64,000 bases of DNA from Callaeas wilsoni (taxonomy: Eukaryota; Chordata; Aves; Passeriformes; Callaeidae), in the NCBI GenBank assembly GCA_013398955.1, contig VWPU01002093.1, positions 62,001-126,000 on the forward strand, read 5' to 3'. Each line of letters begins with the position of its first letter. Position 1 is the first letter of the stretch. The position numbers and the translations under genes are program-made. Of this stretch, positions 48,138-59,350 are shown piece after piece. The notes under the pieces are model-generated. The model did no database searches, had not been told where the DNA came from, and was given only the letters and a program-made list of their open reading frames with translations.

Positions 48138-48254
48138 TGACCACAGGATTTCTCTCTCATGGCAACCACTGCATTCAGGTGTCATTTTCTCTTCAGGAAG
48201 AATTCTTCTTCCATCATAGACCACCTGGGAAAACTGATAAAGCTGGTCCCTTCC
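48138..48254 (-). other. Candidate internal coding exon (unconfirmed)
   Basis: On the minus strand a pyrimidine-rich stretch ending TTTTGTATTTTCAG (a good 3' splice site) precedes base 48254, and TCA|GTAAGA (a good 5' splice site) follows base 48138. The enclosed 117 bases are exactly 39 codons. The first frame is fully open, starting GRDQLYQFSQVVYDGRRILP, and the other two frames contain stops. The peptide has a mixed, protein-like composition and ends with a CSGC motif. No family is recognised and no neighbouring exon was found. On the other strand, the 199-codon frame at 48159-48758 overlaps and looks like chance. Confidence 0.22.
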
Positions 48255-49680
48255 CTGAAAATACAAAACAGGAGAGTTGCATGGTTTATGTCCCATTCTG
48301 TGGTTCCACCCAGCCTGCGGAGAGTCCAGCAGCAGCAGCAGTGCCCAACAGCCAGCAGACGGCACCAGGGGGGTGTGTCAGCTTATCCAGGAGTACCAGC
48401 CACCCATGGCTGCCCCACTGGCCTTTGGTTTTACAGTTTCCAAATCCCTGACAATAGATTGCAAAAGATGCCACAAGTCCAAACCTCAACTTTTACAAGA
48501 TTCCTACACATTTTGATGAACACATTCTCTCCCCTTCCTGCAATGGGAGCTGTCAGCATGAGGTGGAACACAAAACTGTTCTTGCTTCACTCCATTCTGA
48601 TTCAGACCCGGCTCCTGATAATTGTGGGTCACTGGCAGGGCCGTGGTATTTTATCCTTGTGCTTAGCTGGTATTGCTTGTCTGTGGGAAGGAGGCTTTCC
48701 TTCCCATCCTCCTCTTCTCCTTCTCTCCTTTGCTGTTTTAGATGGTGTGGACATTTAAAAAATGAATTTCTTATACAGCAGGGGTGTTCAAGCAGCTGTG
48801 ACACTCTCGAGCCACTAACAGCTGACTTTGGGTTACTTAATTGCTGATTCATTTTTGCAATGAAGAGATTCAAAATATTTTGAAATTTACTGTTAGGTAA
48901 AGACTACCTGCAATTCATAGCAAGACAAACTGCCTTCATGGACAAGGAATGCAGACAGGGATGCTGCTACCAACATTTTCCCTGCAAACCGCAGTGAGGA
49001 GTGCTGGTAGGGTGACACTCATACCAGTTTGCATTTGCAAAGGGGTATCACCTTGTGATTCACCATGCTTCTTTTCTGTGGCTCCACAGAGTCACATAAT
49101 AGCTCCATAATGTCAGCAGCTAGAATTATAGAGGGGAAATAGTTAAGATACTTAGTGGGGTTCCTGAATCAAAGGCATCCTGGCCTGTTAATAGCTTTTT
49201 GGCACAGTTTCACTTCTGTAGCAACATTTGAAGGGTCCTAGTTCAGTTTCAGCACAGAATAGAAACCAGTAAAAAGTCTATTAAAGCTGCCCTCAAATGG
49301 AATGGTTTCCTTCCGAGAAGTGGGATATATCATGCCAGATAGAAACCCTGTGCACAAGAAAGGAATGCAAGTGAACTGAAATTCAGGAAGTTTTATCCCC
49401 TTTAGAATGGGTTTCCATCCTTTAAGCACATGATTAAGTGCAGGATCAAGAACAAGAAGTGGGATAGTCAAAATATAGCTTGGTTCTAGGGAGGCATTTC
49501 AGATAGCTGTAAAGAATGCCTTTATCAGTGCATAAAGTAACCTTGATAACAGAGTCAATGACTGGAAGTAGAGGCTAAGAAAGAAGTCAAGAGGAAATTT
49601 AAAAGAGTTTAAGCGTAAGCAGATATAAACAAACCGAAAGATCAGTAGGAAGAGCATGGAGAGAAGATCATAATTTATTT

Positions 49681-49740
49681 TCCTGTAGTCTAAATCAAAG
49701 GGAAACTGCATCCTGTGGTCTAAATCAAAGGGAAACTGCA
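49681..49740 (+). repeat. 30-bp tandem duplication
   Basis: Bases 49681-49710 (starting TCCTGTAGTCTAAATC) repeat immediately as 49711-49740, with a single A-to-G difference. This suggests a recent duplication or an assembly artefact. Confidence 0.97.
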
Positions 49741-49830
49741 TTGAAGAATATTTGGGCGCAGTGGCTAAGAAACCTCTAAATGTGACAAATGTGACACAGG
49801 ATTATTTTTGTAGCATCCCTTTTTTTAAAT

Positions 49831-49862
49831 TTTTTTTGTTTTGTTTTGTTTTGTTTTTTTTT
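49831..49862 (+). repeat. (TTTTG)n low-complexity tract
   Basis: Four TTTTG-type units flanked by T runs. Confidence 0.9.
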
Positions 49863-51552
49863 CTCCCAATTACCTAAAAGATTTGGCAGGGTGTTCCCTT
49901 GACCAGAAATACAGATAGAAGAAATGAAATATGTAGAAAGGGCACTTTCATGAACAGGAAAGCTACAAACATGCTCAAACCTGGGTTCCGAACTGTACTC
50001 TGTCATGGACTTCCTAGACTTTCCTTTGGAAATAGTTTTGAGCAAAATTTTCTTATTTTTATTTTAATTCACACCTCTTGTGAGAAAGATTGGTGTCCTC
50101 ACTGCTTATACTCAAAGGGAGTTTCTCAATGCAAATTAACCGTGATGGCAGTCTGCATCTGTCACCTTTCTTCTCCTCTTCAAGGAGGAAGCACAGACAG
50201 CAAATCTCTTTTATACCAGCCTTCCAGCCATGGAAAATCCTGTGAGGGGCCACCAAGCACAAGAGCTATTCTAAGACACTGCTTGTCTGTGCCTGACCGT
50301 GTAAATTAAAATGCTGCAGCCATCAGTAAGGTCCTGATGTCTTCCCATACTCTGCTGCAGAGATTTCTTGGTGAAAAAAGAAAATGTAGCACTCTATGAT
50401 TTTATCCGTTAATTACTTGCCTATAATAAGTTAAGTTTTAATACAGATAGTAATATTTCCTGTCTTCTAGCCTATCTATCTAGTTGATAAAGTCATTGAG
50501 AGAGAAGAGTTTCCTTCTTCGACTATTCAAGGGCAAGATGCTCAGGGACTGACTTAATTGAATTAAAGCCACAATGCAGTTATACTTCTTTATCTGAGCT
50601 GGTGACTTTGCCCTGAAAATCTTAAAGGAACACACTCCAGGACTGCTTGGTCTCTGATCCCAAAGCAAGGAAGATATCTGTTCTGTCCTGAAACAGATTT
50701 TTAAAGTGCTGCCATCAGTTCAGACATGCACAGTGTTGAAAACTTTACATTCTTCAGGTCTTTCATGTGTTTAATATCATCTTCTGCAGGCACCCTGTAC
50801 TCCTCACCTTGTTGCTTCCCATTAGGTTCTGAAGTGTTAATAACACTGTCAGGACAATCGTGCAGGATGGGTTTCTGTGCGTTTCCTCTCCCCTGTGTCA
50901 TATTTGGAGCAGGTGTGCTGTCTACATGCATTGGAGACTTAGATTAATCTCTCTATTACAATCACTGTTTGGCCATGAACTCTGGTACCTGAAAGTAATT
51001 GAAACTTGAAGAAAGTTGTGGTTGTGAATACAGGAGAACACTAATGAGCTGCAATTCCTTCTCAGTCCATAAGCTCCACTTGCAATTATAAAAAGATTGG
51101 GTTCATGTGGGATTTTTTCTTCTGTTATTTATCCGTACTTGAAAATACCAAGAGAGCAAAATAAAGACTATTCTAATCAAATTATTTCAAAAACGTAAGA
51201 AATAGTAACTTTTAGAAATATCAAATAAAGAGGTGATCAATAGGTTAATGAATGAGGCCAGCTTCTTTTCAGATTCTGGTAAACAAAGTGGAGATCTATT
51301 CTGTAAATTAATTTCTACTCCATTTTATTTCAGTGTGACAAAATAACAGATTTTTGTGAGACTTTTCAGTAAGATTTGTTTACCAAGTTTCAGAGAAATT
51401 CCATTTATCTTCAGTGAGAATTTTGAGCTCTTGGATGCTTATCTAAATTCAGTTAAGCACTTGGAGGGTCACTTACTGCAAATGCAACCAAAAAAACTTC
51501 AAAACAAAACTTGATTAAAGGTCCATAAAGGTCACCTGTTCTATGTTACCCC

Positions 51553-51622
51553 ACTTGAGTGGGAGGGTAGACAAGATGACCTCCAGAGGTCTCTTCCAAC
51601 CTCCACCATTCTGTGATTCTAA
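51553..51622 (+). mobile_element. CR1 LINE 3' tip
   Basis: Contains 'acaagatgacctccagaggt' followed by 'ctcttccaacctccaccatt' and ends 'ctgtgattctaag', matching the last ~70 bp of avian CR1 ('agatgacctccagaggtccc...ccattctgtgattctgtg'). It is the only CR1 piece here in plus orientation. Confidence 0.85.
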
Positions 51623-54600
51623 GATAAATTTTTAAAATTCTGTTACCTTAATCTCAGTTTGGGCTTTTAAAAAAAGTGCAGTATTTACTTTTTTTTTTTT
51701 TAAATTCAAGTATCAGCAATGAAAAACAAAAAGACTATTCTTCAGTTATCTGGCACCTTCGCTGGTGATGCTTTACTGTGTGCCATGATTTTGAAGGGTA
51801 AGCTGGCATGTATATGCTGTGTGTTCATAGAGTTTGAGTGCAGCTTTATTCACCAGTAGAGTTGAAAAAATGTCCAAGGCACGGCAGCAGTGAATGGCTA
51901 AAGAATGGAATTCACGTTATCCCTTGGTGCAGCTCCAAATATGCCATGTCTGACGTAACTCTTCAACTGCATTTTCTGCCACAGATCTCAAAAGCCAAAG
52001 CTCAGTAGATAAACTATATCTCAGATGGGTCTAAGCATGCATGAAATAAGGTGCAGTGGGTGTTATTGGTAAGTGCAATATAAACCCCTTCTCTGTGCTG
52101 ATAGAGGCAAATAGAGCACAGAATCTGGATGTTAGGTGGTCTTCTGCAGCACCAATCAGAATGGTGTGTCCTGCTCCACTCTCAGGCGTGCTCCCAGGGA
52201 GAGGATGCAGAAGTGTCTGAATTCCCTTTCGTGGCCGTACCAGTTGCAATCGTGCAACATTTCCCTCCTAGACAGCTGACAACCTTGGCTAATTAAAACA
52301 AAGACAAGTAATCTGATGTCAGCAGTCAAAATATTAGCAGCAAATGTATCCTTGCAATGCACTTGCAGAGAAACAGTGACTTTCATAGGATAATTTAGAT
52401 GACACCTACCCGAACTCTACTGTTAAACATTTCCTGGAGTTTTGTCTGTGGATTTTATGATAACTGACAGTCTTTAGTGCTCCAAGTAAGCTCTTGTTTT
52501 AAGAGTTCCTTGAAACTGTCACATATGAACCAAATGCCTCTCTTCCTAAGCCAGAGGGAAAGTGGGGGGAAAGGGTTATGAGCCTAGCCCAAACAAATGG
52601 ATGCATAGGAGAATCACAAATATTTGTGTTTTGTGATGAGACTGTCCTAAATTCACCTGGTTGAATATTCAGCCTATAAGAGTACCTGAACATCTGTGTT
52701 CTGAGTCAAATGCACAGGCACACAGATGATTGGCACCATGATTGCCATGGGAGCACTGCTGGCACTGGCAGGTACCCAGAGCCCAGCACAGAGTGGCAGT
52801 CAGTGCTGGGGTGTCGGAGTCACTGTAGTCACAGGCTGTAGAAAATGAGAGCAACAGGCATTTATTTCCAGTATGGTCTCTGACAAAAGACAGTTCAATT
52901 GTTGAAGTGTGCTGCTTTGAAGAAAAGGATCTGAATTGGTCTCTGTATCAGCATGTTGGGGAGGGAAGCACTTCTTCAGGGATTCCAGAGTTTCCCGTTC
53001 TCCCAGCATCCCCTACCATTTTCACAACTGAAAACTCCAGAGCTTAGCAGCAAAGAATTTCAATCAAACTGCTTAATCTGAATAACCACTGAAGAGAAAC
53101 TGCAGTAATAGAGAAAAGAATTGCTGCCATGAAAATGAAAACATTTTAAAAGAGAAGTCCTAGGAGCGGAAAAACAATTTTGGTGGGAACTGTGTTGCAA
53201 AGGCCAGCCCTTCCTTGCGTGATTTTAGCAATTCAATTAGAAGCCTTTACAGGCTTAGTAGCTGATTGTTAAACACACAGCTTCAACCTACAGTGCCTGC
53301 TGTTAACACACAATGTCTGGTTCTCTATATTCAGGATTTCTCTGTGGCTCGGAGGGCAAGTGAGCCCAAGGCTCTCACGTCTGCTGAAGAGCACTCTAGG
53401 TTTTAAAAGTGAAGCAATGACAACCTGTGGAGAGACGGGATGGGCAACCATGTCTAGCCCCAATATAGGAGAAGAGAAGGAAAACAAGCATGCATGGGAA
53501 TTAGAACCAAAGAGACTTGCCCTCTAAGGAGAACTTTTCTCCTCAGAGCATATTATTAGGTTTCTGAGGAAAGGTTCCAGAGCTATTTTTTAGCCTTTGA
53601 AACGTGCTGTAGTGAACTGCAGGAAGGCAGGCGAGAAGGACATGATGAGGGACTCTGGGTCTGGGAATGATGTGTTGTCTAATCCAACAGATGGCCAATT
53701 TACAATGTTTTCTTCAAGCAAATTCCCATAGAGGAGAATTCAGCTTGAGTTTGAACCATAATAATAAGAGATTTGTGAATTAAACTCTGATTCTGAGGGA
53801 AGAAGGACATTACTGGTGTCCTTAATATCTATAGATTTTAATTAGTTCTGATAAACTCACATTACTCAAGTGGAAAAGCATTCAGATATGTCTGCTTTTC
53901 ACACAGAGACAGCAAGAAGTGAGGTACCAGGACATGAACTGTGAAAGTAGGAGTTTTTCACCTGTTACCTATGGCAGACCTCTTTATTTCTATTTCTCAT
54001 TCCTTTCATTTAAAACATTACAGTTAAATATCTCACAAAATCAAAGTGTGACCTTATGTTTCACTTAGTTTTCACTGGAAAGACTGGTTTGCTTGAAAAA
54101 TGCTCTATATTTCCCAAAACAAAACATGAGAGACAATGAGTAAGAATCAAGTATTGAATATGTTTTGAAATATGAAGTCATGTTGCCTTGGGTAAAGCTT
54201 AGCAGAGAACTGTTTACACGGCAGTTGTTGAAACTCCCCTAACCCATTATGGGTTACCATAGCCTTCACCAGCTCCCTCAGCTTGACTGCAAAATGTGTC
54301 AATTTAAACCCATCTACCCCATGCAGTTGCAGAAGAGCTTTCAAAATTGATATTTATGAAAGGCCCTTGTATACAAGTGATTTTCTAAACTGCAATATAT
54401 AGCAGTATTCCACAGCGTTGTCGGTACGAGCAACTGAAACCAAACCACGGAAGTGCAGTTGTACTGACTTTTTCCAATTACACAACCAATGAAGTGGGAT
54501 AGAAGCAAAGCAGATGAACACTTCTAATATGAAGTTGGGTAACCCAAGAGGATAGAAAGGTGAATGGAAGGTCAATGTTAATTTAAAATATAAAATGTCT

Positions 54601-56398
54601 TCTTCATGTTATTTCTCTGTGCAGTTTGGTAACTTCTGAAAGTACAATAGCTTCAGTCTGAATTTGGAGTAAATTAAAACCAAAATACTAAATGTAGCTT
54701 ATTCTGTGGCCACATTCTTCAGCCACTGCTGATCTAGTTTCCCTGATCTGACATCCTCGTATTTAATCACTAAAATTCAAAATCCATTTCCATTGTCTCA
54801 GATGGCTCTCTTGGAGGGCAACACTGTGGTACATGTACTCCTGTACTTCATCTGGTGCCAGTACCATTGTCATCAGCACAAACTTGCCACTTCCAGGATG
54901 ACTGGAAAGTTGCCTGACAGCATGAAGCAATTCAGGGGTTCCTGCAGACTAAATTTAGGGAGGAAAAAAAATTGAGGGGGAGGTAAAAAAAGTTCAATTA
55001 GAATATTAAATCTTTGTCATATGCAAAAGGTCAGTGTGATTCAATGAGAATCTGTAAGTGCATGGATACATGGCCTCTGCTGGCATCAGACATCAACCTG
55101 TAGGTGATAAACCCATCGTTTGTTGGCAGATAAAACACACACAGCAATGTCTTCCAAAAGCCCTGTTCCCATTTTATGTCGTTGCAAAATCCAAAAGAAG
55201 CATTTGTGTCTAACACAGCTGACTATTCTTCTTAATGATTCCTGTGAGCCAAGCCTGCAGTGAGGATGAGGACACCATGGGCTACCTGCCTGTGGTGGCA
55301 GAGATGGGATGGAGCCCTCACGAATTCTGAAAGGTGCCATGCATTTTGCCCCAGAACTCTCTCAACCAAATAAGCCAAGGTAATTCAAATAAATCAAAAC
55401 TCGAACATTTAGTTTCATCAGATTTCTCTTTTGGTGACAGTTGTAAAAAAAAAGATATTCCAGTTCCACAGGTGTTTACTTGAAATCAAAACCAGGATTT
55501 TGCCTTCTATTAGGTTTTAGGCTCCTTTTCCACACTGAAACAAGCTTTTAGCTCTTCTCTATTTCCTCCCATATTGTATGAACAACTACAGCAAATAAAA
55601 AGAGCACATAATTTATCAAAAGTTTTTTAATGAAAATGAAAACTAGAAACCATTAAGAAAATGTGTTAACCAGCATGTCAGAAATAATCTGCGGCCCAAA
55701 ATTATTAAATGAAAACAAGTGAATTTCTGAGTTCATGCAGAAACATGTGGTGTCATTTTAAAATGCACATCTCTTCAAAATGCCCCTTCTCTGGCACATT
55801 CCAGGAAGGGCATTGTCATGGAAGCACTTGTATAAATGCTCTCTATGTCTTCAGTGAACCAAGAGAGAGTTGTCTTAAAGATGCTTCTTCCTTTTTTTTT
55901 TTCTTTTTGCTAGAAAATAGAGAGTAGGAGAGAAGATGTCTAAACCGTTTTGACTGAATCTTTTCCTTAAAAACCAGAATACCAAAGAAACAAAAATACA
56001 AAAAACCTATAACCACAAACAAAACAGGATGTTTTCCCTCTAATAGTAGTTATAGACTATTTCAAGTAGAACACTTCAAAAAAATTTTCAATAAAAAAAA
56101 AATCCCAACACTAATATTTCCAGTTGTCAGAAGTACAAATTTGTCAGAATGCCAAATACATCAGCCTTTTGAGATTAATAATCTCTTTAGTCAAGAAAGA
56201 AAACATTTTGCAGTCCAATATTTCCACACTGAGATTGTTTTCCACTTTCTTTTACGTGCAAATAGTCGAGATGTCAAAATTTCATCAGTGTGGGCTGAAA
56301 ACAAGTTAGTAATATTTCCTACAGGGAGACAATTCAATTTTCCATGTTTCTCTGACTGAGAAGCTATTCAGACCAATGCGTGTTTTTCTAGCATGCAG
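51623..56398. other. Unique DNA, no gene seen
   Basis: Short frames only, for example on the minus strand at 52031-53009. No repeat recognised by eye. Confidence 0.45.
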
Positions 56399-56490
56399 GC
56401 TTTGAAGTACTTGAATACCCTCACGTCCTACTAAGACTTGGTTTATGTTCTTTAAGACTCTTCACCTCCATCCTTTAGCTCCCAGAGCCC
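56399..56490 (-). mobile_element. Possible ancient CR1 scrap
   Basis: The plus strand reads 'tttgaagtacttgaataccc', then a 'ttctttaagactcttcacct' region and 'ccatcctttagc'. This parallels the old CR1 block read as 'tttgaagactgttatcatgtc...ctagactaaacagaccc...tcctttagc'. Similarity is weak. Confidence 0.35.
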
Positions 56491-59283
56491 ACACTCTCAA
56501 GGAAAAAATCTTTCCCAAAGAGGTAGTAAGCCAACAGAAATAATAACTGTCAAAACTCAGCATAGGATCGAACAGATAAATGGACTACTGTCTGCAATAG
56601 TCGCTCTTAATTAGCTGCAATTATTACCTACCTAGCGAAGTCAATAGGCTAAGGGGAAATATAGAGTTGGCAAAATTAGTTGATGGAAGTGGTTAGGTTA
56701 GCCAAGACAGAATATGTAAGGTTCCAATGTACTCCTAAATAATTACATTACGTACAAAGGTGATAAATGTAATGGGCAGTCCCAGGTGCAACGATGTACA
56801 AACATCAGCTTTGAAATCAAAGTAACCTTTCTAGGGAAAGGAAAAAAAGACAATTAAGGACCTCTTGTTAATGAGAAACATAAAACTGAAGAGGGAGGAA
56901 GTGAATAAAATTAAGAGTTAAGTGTCTCATCCACAGTGGTTTCAGGCCTCTTGTCTTTTGTTTCAATTATCTTGTCTTTAAGAAAGGAAAAAACAGAAAT
57001 GTGAACGTCTAAAGACACTGAGGGAACATCTTCCCTCCTCCCACCGAGGTAGACATCTTACATCATTCAGTGTAAGAAGGAATTGAGGAGGCTAGGAAAA
57101 CATTTTTCACAAAGAAAATAGTTATATCAATCATGACAGAGTTATAAAAATTAAATTAATTGCATTGAGAAAGCTAAATAGAGCTAAATAGAGATGTCTG
57201 TTTACCTTGAATTGAATAGCACAGGATGCATTAATAGTCAACAAATGTACAGCAGGGGAAAAGAAATCGTTTCATGCAACATTTAATTGAATTGTTGTTT
57301 CTCACTGCAGGGAAATTTTACTGACACTAAAAGCTTGGCAAGATTTAAAAAAAGTTTGTGTTTGTATGAATTACATGTTGGATACATGCCTATGTTTTGG
57401 AAATTGGTTGAGTACAGAAGACTCGTTGCTGCTGAATGAGGTATATGGCTGGAAACCTGGGGCTTGATCCCATTACCTTGATAGTATGTGTAGAGCTTCT
57501 AGGATGGGAAGATTTTCAATTCCCTGTCCTGCTGTGACCTCACCACTATGGCTGTCAAGAGTAGTTTGTTATTGACTTTAAATGGCAGTAGAATAGAGCA
57601 AATTCTAGAAATTCTACTTCTTGGAATTCCTTTCTTTAGTTCTTGCTCTGAGACATTCAGTGGCAACCAAGGTGACAGAAAAACTTTTGACCATTTTCAG
57701 CATGCTCCAAAGGCCAGGTAAATACTTTATGTCTTCTCTTAAGTCCTGTTTTACAATCTATCTCAGCACTGTGGGGACTCTGTAGTCTATGATGCTATGA
57801 TAACGCTGACAAGAAGGAAAATAGAATTGTTTATGTGGTTTACCTCATTTTGGTATCTTTGATTCTCTCATGTATTCCCTACCATGCCATATTGTTAGAA
57901 GATAAGCCACCAGTAACATAACAGCTGTCACACATAAAAGCAAAACTGCATTGGCACAAGAGAAAAAATAATTTTGACAACCTTTATCAAATGCTGTTTT
58001 ATACAACATAAAAATAATAATACCGCCATAAGCAGAAGCTGAGCAGTATAATGATGAACAACGGTGTTTTGCAAAATGTCGTGTCTTATCTTGCACAGTT
58101 TCACAGGGACTCAATCCCAAAACTATTGAAACATAGTGGAAAAAATTCCCTCTGGCTTAAGTAAGCTTGGATCCAGCCACAGAAAGAAAAATTATTTATG
58201 ACATAACTTTATTATTTCATCAGAAAGCCAGTTTTCTATGTTCCTTATCAACCCCAGATGCCATTCATTTACACTTCTAGATCATTATAGCTTATAAATA
58301 TGGTTTAGGAAGCTAGGGAGAAATTCCTGGAGAACATATGCCACTCTGGAGAACATCTATCAAAGGGAAGGTTTGCAGCAGTGAGTTAACCCCTGCTGAT
58401 TTGTGTCCAGTGGTACTCCGTAGTATTGTCCCATATTAAACTTGCATAAAGCAAAGAGTTAACGAAACATGACATTTGTCCCATCCTCTTTTCTATACTA
58501 CTTGCTGTTTTCTAGGAAGTTTTTTCTTTTCCAAGCCAGGCATCAAGCAAGAAATTGTTCTCCTAAGTTCTGTAGTGCTCTGCTTCTTTTTGTTCTTATC
58601 TGGTCTCACTTTCTTCTTGCCTTCTGGAAACTTAGCATCTGAACCCAAGTGCAATTAATAGCAAATAAATTTAGACTTGGGAAAATTCTCCAAATGAAAC
58701 TGGTGAAAGAAGAGCACTCTTATCTCCCGTGATATGCTTCTGACAAAGTAAAATTAAAATATTTTCATGCTGGCTTGCCTGCTCTCTCTGCCTTTCATGA
58801 ATGATAAAGTCTATCAAGCTATTATTTGTCTACACATTGTGTGAGGCAGGATTAAACCACTGAAGTGTTCAGTATCAGTAAATGATCTGGAACTCCATAA
58901 AAACATCAATTATTATGCAGTTAAAGACATCTCAGTGGTCTCTCAGGAAGCTGGCATTTTGTCTTCATTCCTCTGGTGATAGAGTGTGAGGATGACGGTC
59001 TCCAGAGACAGACAGAGCATGTACAACTAAAATGTAAGCTGTAGGACTGTGCAGAAAGGAGGGGATTTTCTGTTATTTATTAGGATATACCAAAAGAAAA
59101 ATGGAGCCTAAGTCAGTGCAGAAAGAGATGCCTTATTTATATCTCAGAAAAGAAGGGCTCCTCTGCCTAATCCTCTCCACTTTGGGCTGACACAATGCAA
59201 ATGCACCATGTCCTAAGGTAACAAACCTTTGAGGATTTTTGGCGAAGTAATCAAAAATATTGTAATTAATTTGAATGTATTGG
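56491..59283. other. AT-rich unique DNA, no gene seen
   Basis: Minus-strand frame 57845-58120 (91 codons) has two hydrophobic stretches, but its DNA context and lack of any family match make chance the simplest reading. A ten-base tandem repeat (GCTAAATAGA twice) lies at about 57173-57192. Confidence 0.4.
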
Positions 59284-59350
59284 TGTCTGGCTGAGTGGTA
59301 GGCAGCCTGGAAACCTATTGACTAGGAAACAGATCCCTGTTCAAAGCCAC
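59284..59350 (+). mobile_element. tRNA-like SINE head
   Basis: TGTCTGGCTGAGTGGTAGGC resembles a pol III A box, and TGTTCAAAGCC 50 bases on resembles a B box (consensus GGTTCGANTCC). Both are degenerate and no acceptor stem pairs, so this is a decayed SINE of MIR or related type, not a tRNA gene. Confidence 0.4.

Larger units (their letters stand above)
48255..51552. other. Unique DNA, no gene seen
   Basis: Holds a perfect 30-bp tandem duplication (49681-49740, one mismatch) and a (TTTTG)n tract (49831-49862). Frames such as 49899-50309 plus have no recognised domain. Confidence 0.4.

Noticed and set aside
48159..48758. 199-codon plus-strand frame
   Set aside because: No domain, mixed composition and no splice or promoter context. 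It overlaps a better-supported minus-strand exon candidate.
57845..58120. Small membrane-protein gene (91 codons, two hydrophobic stretches)
   Set aside because: No family recognised and no splice or promoter signals. AT-rich DNA commonly gives hydrophobic chance frames.
59284..59350. Functional tRNA gene
   Set aside because: A/B-box-like words are degenerate and no acceptor or anticodon stem forms. It is better explained as a SINE head.
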